Below are positions 52,492 through 61,048 of a DNA stretch of 64,000 nucleotides, in pieces (positions within the stretch are counted from its first letter, which is position 1; each line of letters starts with the position of its first letter). The notes under the pieces are model-generated. The model worked only from the letters and a program-made list of their open reading frames with translations. It was not told the DNA's origin and did not search any database. This stretch comes from JBBROS01 sp965217935. GTDB taxonomy: Bacteria > Pseudomonadota > Alphaproteobacteria > Acetobacterales > Acetobacteraceae. The stretch is taken from positions 2,356,001-2,420,000 of the forward strand of contig OZ244581.1 in NCBI GenBank assembly GCA_965217935.1. Direction: 5' to 3'. A program made the translations under genes and the position numbers.

Positions 52492-52820
52492 GTTGCCCCG
52501 GTTTGGTGGACAGTCAGGATTTTGCGGGGAGCAGTTCGGCATGCCTGTCTTGTTCATAGCGGACAGGTGAGCGGGAGCCCGGCGCGGAATGGAGGCGGAT
52601 TGGGGTGCGCCCGCCCTCAATAGAGCTGAAGCAGGCCATGCGCGCCTCGGCCTGGCAGGCGAACCGTCGCCGTTCGAGCATCTCGCAGTCCAAGGCGGCG
52701 AAGACGCTCTCGCACATGGCGTTATCGCAGGCGTCGCCCCCGGAGCCCATCGGCGGCCGCACGCCGGCCCCCTTGCAGCGGGCGCCAAACGCCAGCGAGG
52801 CGTATTGGGCGGACTCAAGT
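52492..52820 (-). pseudogene. IS3-family transposase relic
   Basis: The end of an OrfB transposase: SAQYASLAFGARCKGAGVRP, GDACDNAMCESVFAALDCEM and RRRFACQAEARMACFSSIEG. The IS3 end CCCCGGTTTGGTGGACA lies at about 52494-52510. The 5' part is missing; sequence switches to an IS30 relic at about 52825. Confidence 0.7.
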
Positions 52821-52854
52821 GATCGTCGCAACGCGGGTTGGGAAGATTGTTGCG

Positions 52855-53130
52855 ATGGCGGGTCGGCGGCGTTCGGATCGGGCTTTGCGGGGCAAGCTGA
52901 GGTCGCCGTGGCGCCCGCCCGTGGCGCCGTTCCGTGGCGCGGCAGGACCACCGGCAGCGGTTCTGGGCGTTTGTTGCGGCAGGATTGTCGAGCGAGGATG
53001 CGGCAATGCAGGTCGAAGCATCGCAGCCGGTTGGGTTCCGTTGGTTGCGGACGGCAGGCGGGGCGCCGCCGTCGCATCTGTCGCGCTCGGCCAAGCCGCT
53101 TTCGGGACGGTCTCTTTCGTGGCTTTTATT
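52855..53130 (+). pseudogene. IS30-family transposase N-terminal relic
   Basis: Starts MAGRRRSDRALRGKLRSPWR. A frameshift near 52930 leads to RQDHRQRFWAFVAAGLSSED and GGAPPSHLSRSAKPLSGRSL, the helix-turn-helix part of IS30 transposases. It is cut off where an IS1595-type end begins at about 53132. Confidence 0.7.
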
Positions 53131-53155
53131 AGGTTTCGGGGTGGTGCTGGGTCCG

Positions 53156-54134
53156 TCACGCGACCAAGCCGGCAATGAGGGCGCCGAGCAGGGCTTTGCC
53201 GCGCCGGCGAGCGTTGTGCACAAACTGGAAGAAGCCGAGATCAAGCGGCAGCTTGTCTTGCGAGATGCCGCGGTGCGGGCGTAGCCAGGAGCGCAGCAGC
53301 GACCAAAACCCTTCTATCGTGTTGACGTGGATCTCGCAGAACCCGTCCCCATCCTCGTTGCGAACGTGTTTGCCGCGGGCGTGGCAGACTGTCTTGTGTC
53401 CGTAGCCTTAAGCTGGCAGGCGCGCATAGATGCTGTATTCGTCCGTGTGGACGAGGACGCCCGGAGCGACCGCGGCGGTGATGATCGGCCTGATCGTCGC
53501 GGCTCGCACGCGGGCCAGCATGCGCAGCACGACTTGGCCGCCGCGCTGGATCAGGCCAAGGATCGGAGGCTTGTCCGTCTCCAGCGTGCCGCGGCCGGTC
53601 CCCTTCGCGCTTGCGCGAAGGGTGCTGGGCCCGGCGCGCTTGCCAGCCTGCGGCGCCGTCCAAGCCGCCCCTTTTGGCCACTTCCTTCGGCTGCCCCTTG
53701 TGCCCGGCCACGACATAGACCTCGTCGATCTCCACCTCGCCCGTTAGCTCAACCGCCGGCGTTTTGGCGACCAATCCGGCGCGCAGCTGCTCCGTCATCG
53801 CCTGCGTATCCGAAGCATCCAGGCCCAGCTCCAAGGCGATCTGTCGGTTGGAAAGGTTCAGGCCCATGACGTAAAGGCACAGCACCCACACCCGCAACGG
53901 CTGGTGGCGCCCGGCCAGCACCGTGCCGGTCAGGTCGTCGAAGCGCCCAGTGCATGCCTTGCACCGATAGCGCCGCCGGCAGGGCTGCGTGTCATCGTGA
54001 CCGTCGCGGATCACCGCATCGTCGGCGCAGGCAGGGCTTCGGATGCCCTCCGGCCAGCGGCGCTGGCGCACAAAGGCGAAGCATTCGGCATCGTCCATCA
54101 GGCCGGATAGGTCGACCAGGTCGGATACAGCCAC
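53156..54134 (-). pseudogene. IS1595-family transposase relic 2
   Basis: Almost complete transposase in pieces. N-terminus VAVSDLVDLSGLMDDAECFA with zinc motif CRRRYRCKACTGRF and EIDEVYVVAGHKGQPKEVAK. A frameshift near 53650 leads to LIQRGGQVVLRMLARVRAAT. A TAA at 53408-53410 replaces the expected Trp before GYGHKTVCHARG. The end HVNTIEGFWSLLRSWLRPHR is intact. Imperfect ends GGTTTCGGGGTGGTG (53132) and its complement (54223-54238) mark the element; no target duplication is clear. Confidence 0.75.
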
Positions 54135-54335
54135 GACGCAGGCTCCTCGCACGAGCCGGTCAGCTACTCCCGTTCCCGCCTTCGCGCCAGCCGTCCTCAA
54201 CCCCGCGCTGCGGTCCCGATCTCACCACCCCGGAACCCAATAAGAGCCCTATTCGTTTGGCTTCTTCATGGAGACCAAGAACATCGCCGTCGCCTACGAT
54301 AGCCACGCCACCCCGCGCCTCGGCGCCTGACGGCC

Positions 54336-55436
54336 ATGCCGGTCCCGGAGCCCGTCCTCTACCCGCCGTTCCAGATCGTGCGGCTGAACCATGCCGTGCT
54401 GACCGTGACGGACCTCTGGCGCGCCCGCGCCTTTTGGGCCGATACGCTCGGCCTGCAGGTGACGGACGAGACGCCGGACCGGCTTTATCTGCGCGCCATG
54501 GAGGCGCGCGGGCACCACTGCATCGTGCTGCAACGGGGCGGCGCGCCGGAAGCGCTGCGGCTCGGCTTCTAGGTGTTCGGCGAGGAGGATCTCGACCGGG
54601 CGCACCGTTTCTTCCTGGCGCTCGGCCACTCTCTGAGCTTTGCCGAAACGCCATATCAAGGGCGGACGCTGCGCGTCGCGGACCCTCTTGGCATCCCGCT
54701 CGAATTCTACTTCAAGATGGACCGGCTGCCGTCCATCCACCAGAACTACTCGCTGTACAAGGGCGTGAAGCCGCTGCGCATCGATCACTTCAACTGCTTC
54801 ACGCCGGACGTCCAGGCTTCGGTCGAGTTCTACAATTCGATCGGCTTCCGGCTGACGGAATACACCGAGGAAGAGGGAACCGGCCGGCTATGGGCGGCCT
54901 GGATGCACCGCAAGGGCGGGGTGCATGACATGGCGTTCACGCATGGTACCGGGCCGTGGCTGCATCATGTCGCGTTCTGGGTGCCGACGCCGCTCAACAT
55001 CATCGACCTGCTCGACCTCATGGCCACCACCGGCTACGTCGGCCACATCGAGCGCGGTCCCGGGCGGCACGGGATCTCCAACGCGTTCTTCGTGTATGCC
55101 CGCGACCCGGACGGCCATCGGATCGAGATCTACTGCTCGGACTACCAGACCGTCGATCCCGATCCCGATCACGAGCCGATCCGCTGGGACTTGCGCGACC
55201 CGCAGCGGCAGACCCTCTGGGGCGCCCCGGCGCCGCGCTTCTGGTTTGAGGACGGAACGCCGTTCGCCGGGGTGGCGGCCCGGCCGCCCGTCTACGAGGC
55301 CTCCCCTATCATAGCCGCCTGGCCCGCATGGGGACGCTGCATGAGGCGGCGGTGCAGGCCGCGGCAGAACGGCTCGATCAAGCGGAGCGGACTCGGCAGC
55401 AAATTCGGATGCTGTCGCTGGCGCACCCAGGCATGA
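54336..55436 (+). pseudogene. hpaD: 3,4-Dihydroxyphenylacetate 2,3-dioxygenase (HpaD-type) with in-frame stop
   Basis: A two-domain vicinal-oxygen-chelate extradiol dioxygenase that would open the ring of homoprotocatechuate. First domain: IVRLNHAVLTVTDLWRARAF with metal ligand His. Second domain: LRIDHFNCFTPDVQASVEFY, WLHHVAFWVPTPLNI and DPDGHRIEIYCSDY. A TAG at 54570-54572 interrupts the frame after LRLGF. Downstream codons are conserved, so the lesion is recent. The natural end lies near 55310; the frame then runs into the hpaH start. Confidence 0.8.
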
Positions 55437-55583
55437 CGCTGGAAGACGCTTACCGCGTGCAGGCGGCCTGGATCGCGCGCAAGGTCGCGGCCGGGCGGAC
55501 GGTCAGGGAACGCAAGATCGGCCTGACGTCAAAAGCGATGCAGCAGGCGCTCGGGATCGCGGATCAGTATGCGAACGGTGTTT
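55328..55583 (+). pseudogene. hpaH: 2-Oxohept-4-ene-1,7-dioate hydratase (HpaH-type), truncated
   Basis: The first 83 or so residues of HpaH: LDQAERTRQQIRMLSLAHPG, DAYRVQAAWIARKVAAGRTV and IGLTSKAMQQALGI. After YANGV (about 55583) the frame goes on to 55834 with unrelated sequence, so a deletion removed about 180 residues. Together with hpaD it is what is left of a homoprotocatechuate operon. Confidence 0.75.
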
Positions 55584-55908
55584 CGCCATGGCGTCCAGTC
55601 TCCGAAGCCCGGCAAAGAGGGCCAATTCAAATCGCCCGTTCCGTCCACCCGGAGGGGCGCACCTTACAGGATGACTGCAGTCTAAGCTCGCTTCCTGCCG
55701 TTTACGCGGCGCAGCAAGCTGCTCCGGTCAGGGCTTTGACAACAGCATCGCATTCGACTCGGCAGCGGACCCGGCGAAATTGGCCGAAGTCGAGCCAAGG
55801 TTCAGCTTCGGCCGGTGGCGCGGGATATGATTGAACCCCTCGCATCACCGGATCGTTGTATGGACAGAGTTGCTCAACCATTCACGCCGGTCCTGAAAGA
55901 GCGTTCCC
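55584..55908. other. Gene-free stretch after the hpaH fragment
   Basis: Neither strand shows a gene. The stretch is probably a deletion scar between the hpa fragment and the hydrolase gene. A weak ribosome binding site, GAAAGAG, at 55895-55901 belongs to the next gene. Confidence 0.4.
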
Positions 55909-56475
55909 ATGCCGAGATTCTCCGCCGCCACAACCGCCCTCGTGCTGATCGACTTGCAGAAGGGCATCGTCAGCCGTCCGCTCGCGCCGCGCTCCGGCCC
56001 GGAGGTCGTCGAGGCCGCAAAGATCTTGGCGCAGCGGTTCCGGGCGGCGAAGGCGCCCGTGGTGATCGTCAACGTGGCCTTCGCCGAAGACATGGGCGAC
56101 GCCTTGCGCCAGCCGGTTGACCAGCCGGCGCTGCCGCAGGGCGGAATGCCGCCGGATTTCAGCACGCTTGCCGACGGCCTGCTGCATCCGGGCGACCTGC
56201 GCGTGACTAAGCATAACTGGGGCGCCTTTTACGGCACCGACCTCGACGTGCAGTTGCGCCGGCGCGGCATCAAAACGGTGGCGCTCGGCGGCATCGCCAC
56301 CAACATGGGCGTGGAGTCGACGGCGCGGCAAGGCTACGAGCGAGGCTACGACATGGTGGTCGTCGAGGACATCATGACCGGCCTGTCCGCGGAGATGCAT
56401 GAGTTCGCGGTGAAATCCATCATGCCGATGATCAGCCGGGTGGCGACGGTTGCCGAGATCGCATTGGATGCCTGA
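55909..56475 (+). CDS. Isochorismatase-family (nicotinamidase-related) hydrolase
   Basis: A 188-residue cytoplasmic hydrolase of the isochorismatase fold. The acid residue lies in ALVLIDLQKGI and the basic one in RVTKHNWGAFYGTDL. At the place of the usual nucleophilic cysteine the sequence is GIATNMGVESTARQGYERGY, with glycine in the cysteine position, as in a subgroup of relatives. Isochorismatase-like or non-thiol chemistry is therefore more likely than nicotinamidase activity. The substrate is unknown. GAAAGAG precedes the ATG. The next gene, an exporter, is 79 bases away. Confidence 0.85.
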   Translation: MPRFSAATTALVLIDLQKGIVSRPLAPRSGPEVVEAAKILAQRFRAAKAPVVIVNVAFAEDMGDALRQPVDQPALPQGGMPPDFSTLADGLLHPGDLRVTKHNWGAFYGTDLDVQLRRRGIKTVALGGIATNMGVESTARQGYERGYDMVVVEDIMTGLSAEMHEFAVKSIMPMISRVATVAEIALDA

Positions 56476-56554
56476 GCAGGCGTGAGCCATTCCCTTCTCT
56501 AACGCCGCCGGGGCGGGCGCAGGACAGCCGGTTATCCATCCTGACGGCCTGCCC

Positions 56555-57880
56555 GTGCCGCTGCGCTACTGGTCGATGCTGGCGATCGCGATCGGCATCA
56601 GCATGTCCGTGCTGGACTCCGCGATCGCCAACATCGCCCTGCCGACGATCGCGCGCGAGCTGAGCGCCACGCCGGCCGAGGCGGTATGGATCGTCAACGC
56701 CTACCAGTTGGCAATCGTGGTCAGCCTGCTGCCAATGGCCTCCTTGGGCGAGCGGGTTGGCTACCGGCGCGTGTATCAGGTGGGCCTCACGGTCTTCACC
56801 CTCGGATCGCTGGCCTGCGCCTTGTCGCACGGCCTTTCGGCGCTGGTTGCCTCGCGGGTGCTGCAAGGCTTCGGCGCGGCCGGGGTGATGAGCGTGAACG
56901 GGGCCTTGGTGCGGTTCACCTACCCTCATGCCTCGCTCGGGCGCGGCGTGGGGCTGAACGCGCTGGTGGTGTCGGCCGCGGCGGCGCTGGGGCCGAGCCT
57001 CGCCTCCGCCATCCTCTCGGTCGCTTCGTGGGAATGGCTGTTCGCGGTCAACGTGCCGGTCGGGGCGTTCAACGTGCTGCTGGCGATCCGGGCGCTGCCG
57101 CACTCGGACCGTTCGGGGCGGCGGTTCGACTGGACCAGCGCCGGGCTGAACGCGCTGATGTTCGGCCTGTTCTTCATCGGCGCGGACACGTTCAGCCACG
57201 GCGAGGGACAAGCCGTCGTCGCATTGGCCGAGATCGCCGGCGCGGTGGTCGCAGGCTTCGTGCTGCTGCGGCGGGAAGCGAAGGCGGGTTTGCCGCTGAT
57301 CCCGGTTGACCTGCTGAAAATCCGGGTGTTCGCCTTGTCGGTGGCGGCGTCTGTCGGCGCCTTCTCGGCCTATATCCTCGCCTTCCTGGCGCTGCCGTTC
57401 TATTTCGAGACCGTGCTGCACCGGTCGCAGGTGGAAACAGGCCTGCTGATGACGCCGTGGCCGGTGGCGCTCGGCCTTGTTGCGCCGCTGGCCGGACGCT
57501 TGTCCGACCGGGTGTCGCCGGCCGTTCTCGGCGGCATCGGGATGGCGTTGTTGTCATCCGGGTTGCTGCTGCTCGCCGCCATGCCGGCGGGCGCGTCCAC
57601 GTTGGACATCGTCTGGCGCATCGCTCTGTGCGGCCTCGGTTTCGGGTTCTTCCAGGCGCCGAACAACCGGGTGATGCTGACGGCAGCGCCCCGGAAGCGT
57701 TCCGGGGCCGCGGGCGGGATGCTCGCCACCGCCCGGCTGACGGGCGTGACCGCGGGGGCCACCGTGGCGGCGCTGGTGTTCCGCTTGGCGCCGCAAGGGC
57801 CGGAGACCGTCGATCTGCTGATCGGCTCCGCCCTCGCCTTCGCCGCCGGGGTGGCCAGCTTGCTGCGGCTCAGGCATTGA
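56555..57880 (+). CDS. MFS transporter, DHA2 drug-efflux type
   Basis: Inner-membrane proton-driven exporter of the EmrB/QacA (DHA2) group, 441 residues with about 13-14 helices. Motif D1 region LDSAIANIALPTIARELSAT, motif A MASLGERVGYRRVYQVGL and motif C GPSLASAILSVASWEWLF are clear. I use the GTG at 56555 because no ATG, GTG or TTG lies between it and the in-frame stop at 56483; homologues seem to have a few residues more. It may export aromatic or toxic compounds. No local regulator is apparent. Confidence 0.85.
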   Translation: MPLRYWSMLAIAIGISMSVLDSAIANIALPTIARELSATPAEAVWIVNAYQLAIVVSLLPMASLGERVGYRRVYQVGLTVFTLGSLACALSHGLSALVASRVLQGFGAAGVMSVNGALVRFTYPHASLGRGVGLNALVVSAAAALGPSLASAILSVASWEWLFAVNVPVGAFNVLLAIRALPHSDRSGRRFDWTSAGLNALMFGLFFIGADTFSHGEGQAVVALAEIAGAVVAGFVLLRREAKAGLPLIPVDLLKIRVFALSVAASVGAFSAYILAFLALPFYFETVLHRSQVETGLLMTPWPVALGLVAPLAGRLSDRVSPAVLGGIGMALLSSGLLLLAAMPAGASTLDIVWRIALCGLGFGFFQAPNNRVMLTAAPRKRSGAAGGMLATARLTGVTAGATVAALVFRLAPQGPETVDLLIGSALAFAAGVASLLRLRH

Positions 57881-57922
57881 GAAACATAGCTGACGCGCCG
57901 GTGCGCAACGCCGGCTTCATGC

Positions 57923-58558
57923 TCAGGCCGCTCCGATGTGACCCGCCCGGTGCGCAGGGCGCGCGGCATGGCGTATGCTGGCCCACGTGATCATCGCCGT
58001 GCCGGCGACGGTCGGCACGATAAAGATGACTGGCTTCGGCAAGAAACCGAGATTGACCACCAGGAACGCCGTCACGGTCGCGGTATAGGCGCCGCCCATC
58101 CCGGCAATGTGCGCCAGCAGCCAATCCGGACGGTCGGCGCGCAGCAAAAGCCACTGCCGCGCCGCGAGCACAAGGCTGCCGGCGCCGAAGAACAGCCCGG
58201 TCGCGTCGGCCGGCGACGCGCTGCCCCAAAGCAGCCAGATGCCAAAGCAGGCCAGCAGCAGGGCGAGCGCCTCGTCGGCCCGGCCCGGACGCACGCCGTG
58301 GCGGAACCTCGCCGCCCGCAACCCGGAGACGATCAGGAACGCGGTCAACACGGCAATCGCCAGCAACAGCCTATTGGACACGACAAGCGCCAACGCGAAG
58401 GCGGAAACGGAGGCCAAGCCCATCGCGGCGGCGAAGACGAAGCCCGTTTGGCGATGCAGCGGGCCGCCTTTGCGCGACAGCATCGGCGCCGGTCCGGTCA
58501 TGAGGGCAACGCTTCCGCCGATCACGTGCAAGGCAAGCAGTACATCGAACGCGGCCAT
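57923..58558 (-). CDS. DUF2306-like membrane protein
   Basis: A 211-residue inner-membrane protein with about six helices. Landmarks are LLALHVIGGSVALMTGPAPM, RKGGPLHRQTGFVFAAAMGL and RPDWLLAHIAGMGGAYTATV. The pattern fits the DUF2306 family of predicted membrane proteins, whose function is unknown; the histidines in helices 1, 2 and 5 could bind a metal or heme. It is divergent from a TetR regulator and shares its two operator-like sites, so it is probably its target. Confidence 0.75.
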   Translation of the reverse strand: MAAFDVLLALHVIGGSVALMTGPAPMLSRKGGPLHRQTGFVFAAAMGLASVSAFALALVVSNRLLLAIAVLTAFLIVSGLRAARFRHGVRPGRADEALALLLACFGIWLLWGSASPADATGLFFGAGSLVLAARQWLLLRADRPDWLLAHIAGMGGAYTATVTAFLVVNLGFLPKPVIFIVPTVAGTAMITWASIRHAARPAHRAGHIGAA

Positions 58559-58572
58559 TGGCGAACCCTTGT

Positions 58573-58587
58573 CTTGTCTCTGTCAAG
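58573..58587. promoter_or_regulatory. TetR operator-like palindrome 1
   Basis: CTTGTCTCTGTCAAG, a 15-base near-palindrome (CTTGwCnnnGwCAAG), 14 bases upstream of the membrane-protein start. It matches site 2 at 13 of 15 bases. Spacing and form fit a TetR dimer site. Confidence 0.65.
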
Positions 58588-58619
58588 ATCATCGGAGGCG
58601 GTTCCGCCGTCAAGCAGAA

Positions 58620-58634
58620 CTTGTCAGTGTCAAG
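58620..58634. promoter_or_regulatory. TetR operator-like palindrome 2
   Basis: CTTGTCAGTGTCAAG, the second copy, 47 bases from the first and 21 bases before the likely regulator start. Two sites in a divergent promoter would let the TetR protein repress both genes. Confidence 0.65.
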
Positions 58635-58655
58635 TCGCTCGGGCATGTGGGGCAC

Positions 58656-59213
58656 GTGGATGCCCGGCCTTACCATCACGGCACGCTGCGGCCCGCCTTG
58701 CTCGACGCCGCGGAGCGGATGCTCGAACGCGATGGCCCCGACCAACTCTCGCTGCGCGCCATCGCCCGCGCGGCGGGCGTCTCCCATGCCGCTCCGGCGC
58801 ATCATTTCGGGGATCTGCGCGGGCTGCTGACGGCGCTGGCCGCAACGGGTTTCCGGCGGTTCACCCGCTCGCTCGACGATGCGGCCATCACGCCCAAGGA
58901 GCCGCTGAAAGCGCTTGGCCGCGCCTACGTGCGGTTCGCCCGCATGAACCCGAGCCTGTTCCTGCTGATGTTCCGCAGCAACCGGCTGAACGCGGAGGAC
59001 GAAGACCTGCGGGCGGCGATGGCGGAGGCGTTCGCGACGCTTGCCGAGGCAGCAGAGGCCGGGTCGCCGCCATCCGGCGAGACCGACGCACGCGCCCGCC
59101 CGCTCGCGTCATGGTGCTTGGCGCACGGTTTCGCCATGTTGCTGCTGGACGGACGGCTGCCCTCAGAGCCGGGCGCGGATGATCTGCTGGAGGCCGTTCT
59201 CGCCGCGACCTGA
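58656..59213 (+). CDS. TetR/AcrR-family transcriptional regulator
   Basis: A 185-residue regulator. The DNA-binding domain is RPYHHGTLRPALLDAAERML, then LSLRAIARAAGVSHAAPAHH with recognition helix near residue 40. A helical ligand-binding domain with FARMNPSLFLLMFRSNRLN follows. I chose the GTG at 58656 because homologues begin just before RPYHHG; a GTG at 58647 would add three residues, and neither has a clear ribosome binding site. It probably controls itself and the divergent DUF2306-like gene through the two palindromes. Confidence 0.85.
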   Translation: MDARPYHHGTLRPALLDAAERMLERDGPDQLSLRAIARAAGVSHAAPAHHFGDLRGLLTALAATGFRRFTRSLDDAAITPKEPLKALGRAYVRFARMNPSLFLLMFRSNRLNAEDEDLRAAMAEAFATLAEAAEAGSPPSGETDARARPLASWCLAHGFAMLLLDGRLPSEPGADDLLEAVLAAT

Positions 59214-59224
59214 AACCCGGTTCC

Positions 59225-59244
59225 CCCGGCAACGACGTGCCGGG
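59225..59244. terminator. Hairpin between convergent tetR and OBAP genes
   Basis: CCCGGCA (59225-59231) and TGCCGGG (59238-59244) form a perfect seven-base stem with an ACGACG loop, lying between the two convergent stop codons. There is no U-run, so termination strength is unknown. Confidence 0.45.
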
Positions 59245-60027
59245 CTACCGCTTGAGGTCCATCTCCTCCAGCCGCGTCTGCACCGTCCGCCCGCTCTCCC
59301 ACGAGTTGGCGCCGGAGACGAGCGCCGGCATCGGGATGTCAGCCCGCTTACGGCGGCGGCGCTCGGTGGACAAGCCGTAGCGGCGGTCCCGGTCCCGGTT
59401 CATCGCCGCGTCGATCTGGCCATCCTGCGTGAAGCCCATCATCAGCTGCGGGATGCCGTAGGGGAAGTCGTGCTTGTCCACCTGCCAGGTGTGGAACGTC
59501 TTGCCATAGGTGCTGACCAGGTCCTTGAAGTAGGCCCGCTCCGCCAGTTCCGGGATGCCCGGCGCCGCCAGCTCGCCGGACTTCACCTCGTAGTGGTGGC
59601 TGTGCCAAAGCCGCTTCTCGTCTTCCGGCAGCCTGCGGAAGCGGTCCTCGCTGATGATGTACTCGATGCCGATCAGCCGGGCGTCGGGCCGGTTGGAGTC
59701 GAAGATGACGCATTGGTGCAGGTCAGATTGCAGATGAACGCAGAAATGGCACGCCTCAACCTGGCGGCCCATGTCGTCGGCGTAGAAATGGAAGCCGTTG
59801 AGGAACGTGCTCATCGCCTCCAGCGGGTACTTGCGCTGCATCGTCCCGGCCGCGACGTCGAGCGCCCGGTGCTTCAGGGAGTGGCCCTTGCCGAGGCTCG
59901 CCACGGTTGCCGCCTTGCGCCCCAGCAACAGGCCGAACGCCGCGGCCATCCCGGCGGCGACGCCCGTGCCGATGGCGCGGCCCCGGCTGGCGCAATGCGG
60001 GCAAGAGGGATCGTGCAAATGGGCCAT
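59245..60027 (-). CDS. OBAP-family (DUF1264) protein
   Basis: A 260-residue protein of the family named after plant oil-body-associated proteins. Signatures are EAMSTFLNGFHFYADDMGRQ, CHFCVHLQSDLHQCVIFDSN and LIGIEYIISEDRFRRLPEDE with GKTFHTWQVDKHD. Its function in bacteria is unknown. The N-terminal part has HDPSCPHC, then a hydrophobic alanine-rich segment that may be a signal or membrane anchor. The ATG at 60027 is preceded by GGAGA. It lies 66 bases downstream of argB on the same strand and could be co-transcribed. Confidence 0.85.
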   Translation of the reverse strand: MAHLHDPSCPHCASRGRAIGTGVAAGMAAAFGLLLGRKAATVASLGKGHSLKHRALDVAAGTMQRKYPLEAMSTFLNGFHFYADDMGRQVEACHFCVHLQSDLHQCVIFDSNRPDARLIGIEYIISEDRFRRLPEDEKRLWHSHHYEVKSGELAAPGIPELAERAYFKDLVSTYGKTFHTWQVDKHDFPYGIPQLMMGFTQDGQIDAAMNRDRDRRYGLSTERRRRKRADIPMPALVSGANSWESGRTVQTRLEEMDLKR

Positions 60028-60093
60028 GCGGTGTCTCCTTCGCCTACGCAACGCGCCGGCGCCGGGCAAGGCAATCGCAACTGCCCGTGTGCC

Positions 60094-60996
60094 TTACTTC
60101 AGCACCAGCGTCCCCACCCCGCCCTCGCGGAACATCTCCAGCAGCACGGCATGAGGCATCCGCCCGTCCAGGATCACCGCGCCGCGCACGCCCTGGCGCA
60201 CCGCTTCGACGCAGGTCTGCACTTTCGGGATCATGCCGCCCGAGATCATGCCGGTGCCGATCCCTTGTTCCACGTCGGCGATGGTCATCTCGGGGATGAG
60301 GCGGCGGTCGTTGTCCAACACGCCGGGCACGTCGGTCAGCATGAGCAGACGCCTCGCGCCGAGCGCCCCGGCCACGGCGCCGGCAACCGTATCTGCATTG
60401 ATGTTATAGGTCTGCCCGGCCTCGTCCACGCCCACCGGCGCGATCACCGGAATCAGCCCCGCGCCCGTCAGCGCGTGGATCACTCGCACATCCACATGCT
60501 CCGGCTCGCCGACGAAGCCGAGGTCGAGCGCGCGTTCGATGTGGCTGTCCGGGTCCTGCACCGTGCGTTGCAGCTTGCGGGCGCGGATCAGGCCGCCGTC
60601 CTTGCCGCAGATGCCGACGGCCAGCGCCCCGGCGCGGTTGATCAGCCCGGCCACGTGCTTGTTCACGGTGCCGGCCAGGACCATCTCGACCACCTCGACC
60701 ATCGCCGCGTCGGTCACGCGCAGGCCGTCGACGAAGCTCGACTGGATGGCGAGGCGCTGCATCATGGCGTTGATCTGCGGCCCGCCGCCGTGGACCACCA
60801 CCGGGTTGACGCCGACCTGCTTCAACAGCGCGATGTCGCGGCCGAACTGGTCGGCCAGGTGCTCGTCGCCCATCGCGTGGCCGCCATACTTGATGACGAT
60901 CGTCACTCCGGCATAGCGGCGCAGGAACGGGAGCGCCTGGACCAGGATGTCGGCCTGCTCTTCCGCGCGGGACTGGTGGTCGGGGTCTAGGGCCAT
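60094..60996 (-). CDS. argB: Acetylglutamate kinase
   Basis: Second enzyme of arginine synthesis; phosphorylates N-acetylglutamate with ATP. The 300-residue protein has the amino-acid-kinase motifs IVIKYGGHAMGD at about residue 33, VVVHGGGPQINAMM, and GRMPHAVLLEMFREGGVGT at the end. The N-terminal helix (LPFLRRYAGVTI) is typical of the hexameric, arginine-inhibited type. It sits just after engB, 52 bases away. This gene order (yidC-engB-argB) is common in Rhodospirillales and Acetobacteraceae. Confidence 0.95.
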   Translation of the reverse strand: MALDPDHQSRAEEQADILVQALPFLRRYAGVTIVIKYGGHAMGDEHLADQFGRDIALLKQVGVNPVVVHGGGPQINAMMQRLAIQSSFVDGLRVTDAAMVEVVEMVLAGTVNKHVAGLINRAGALAVGICGKDGGLIRARKLQRTVQDPDSHIERALDLGFVGEPEHVDVRVIHALTGAGLIPVIAPVGVDEAGQTYNINADTVAGAVAGALGARRLLMLTDVPGVLDNDRRLIPEMTIADVEQGIGTGMISGGMIPKVQTCVEAVRQGVRGAVILDGRMPHAVLLEMFREGGVGTLVLK

Positions 60997-61048
60997 GCGC
61001 TCGCTTTCCGCGGTGATGCGGCTGGGTAATGGCGGCAGCCTTGGCCGG

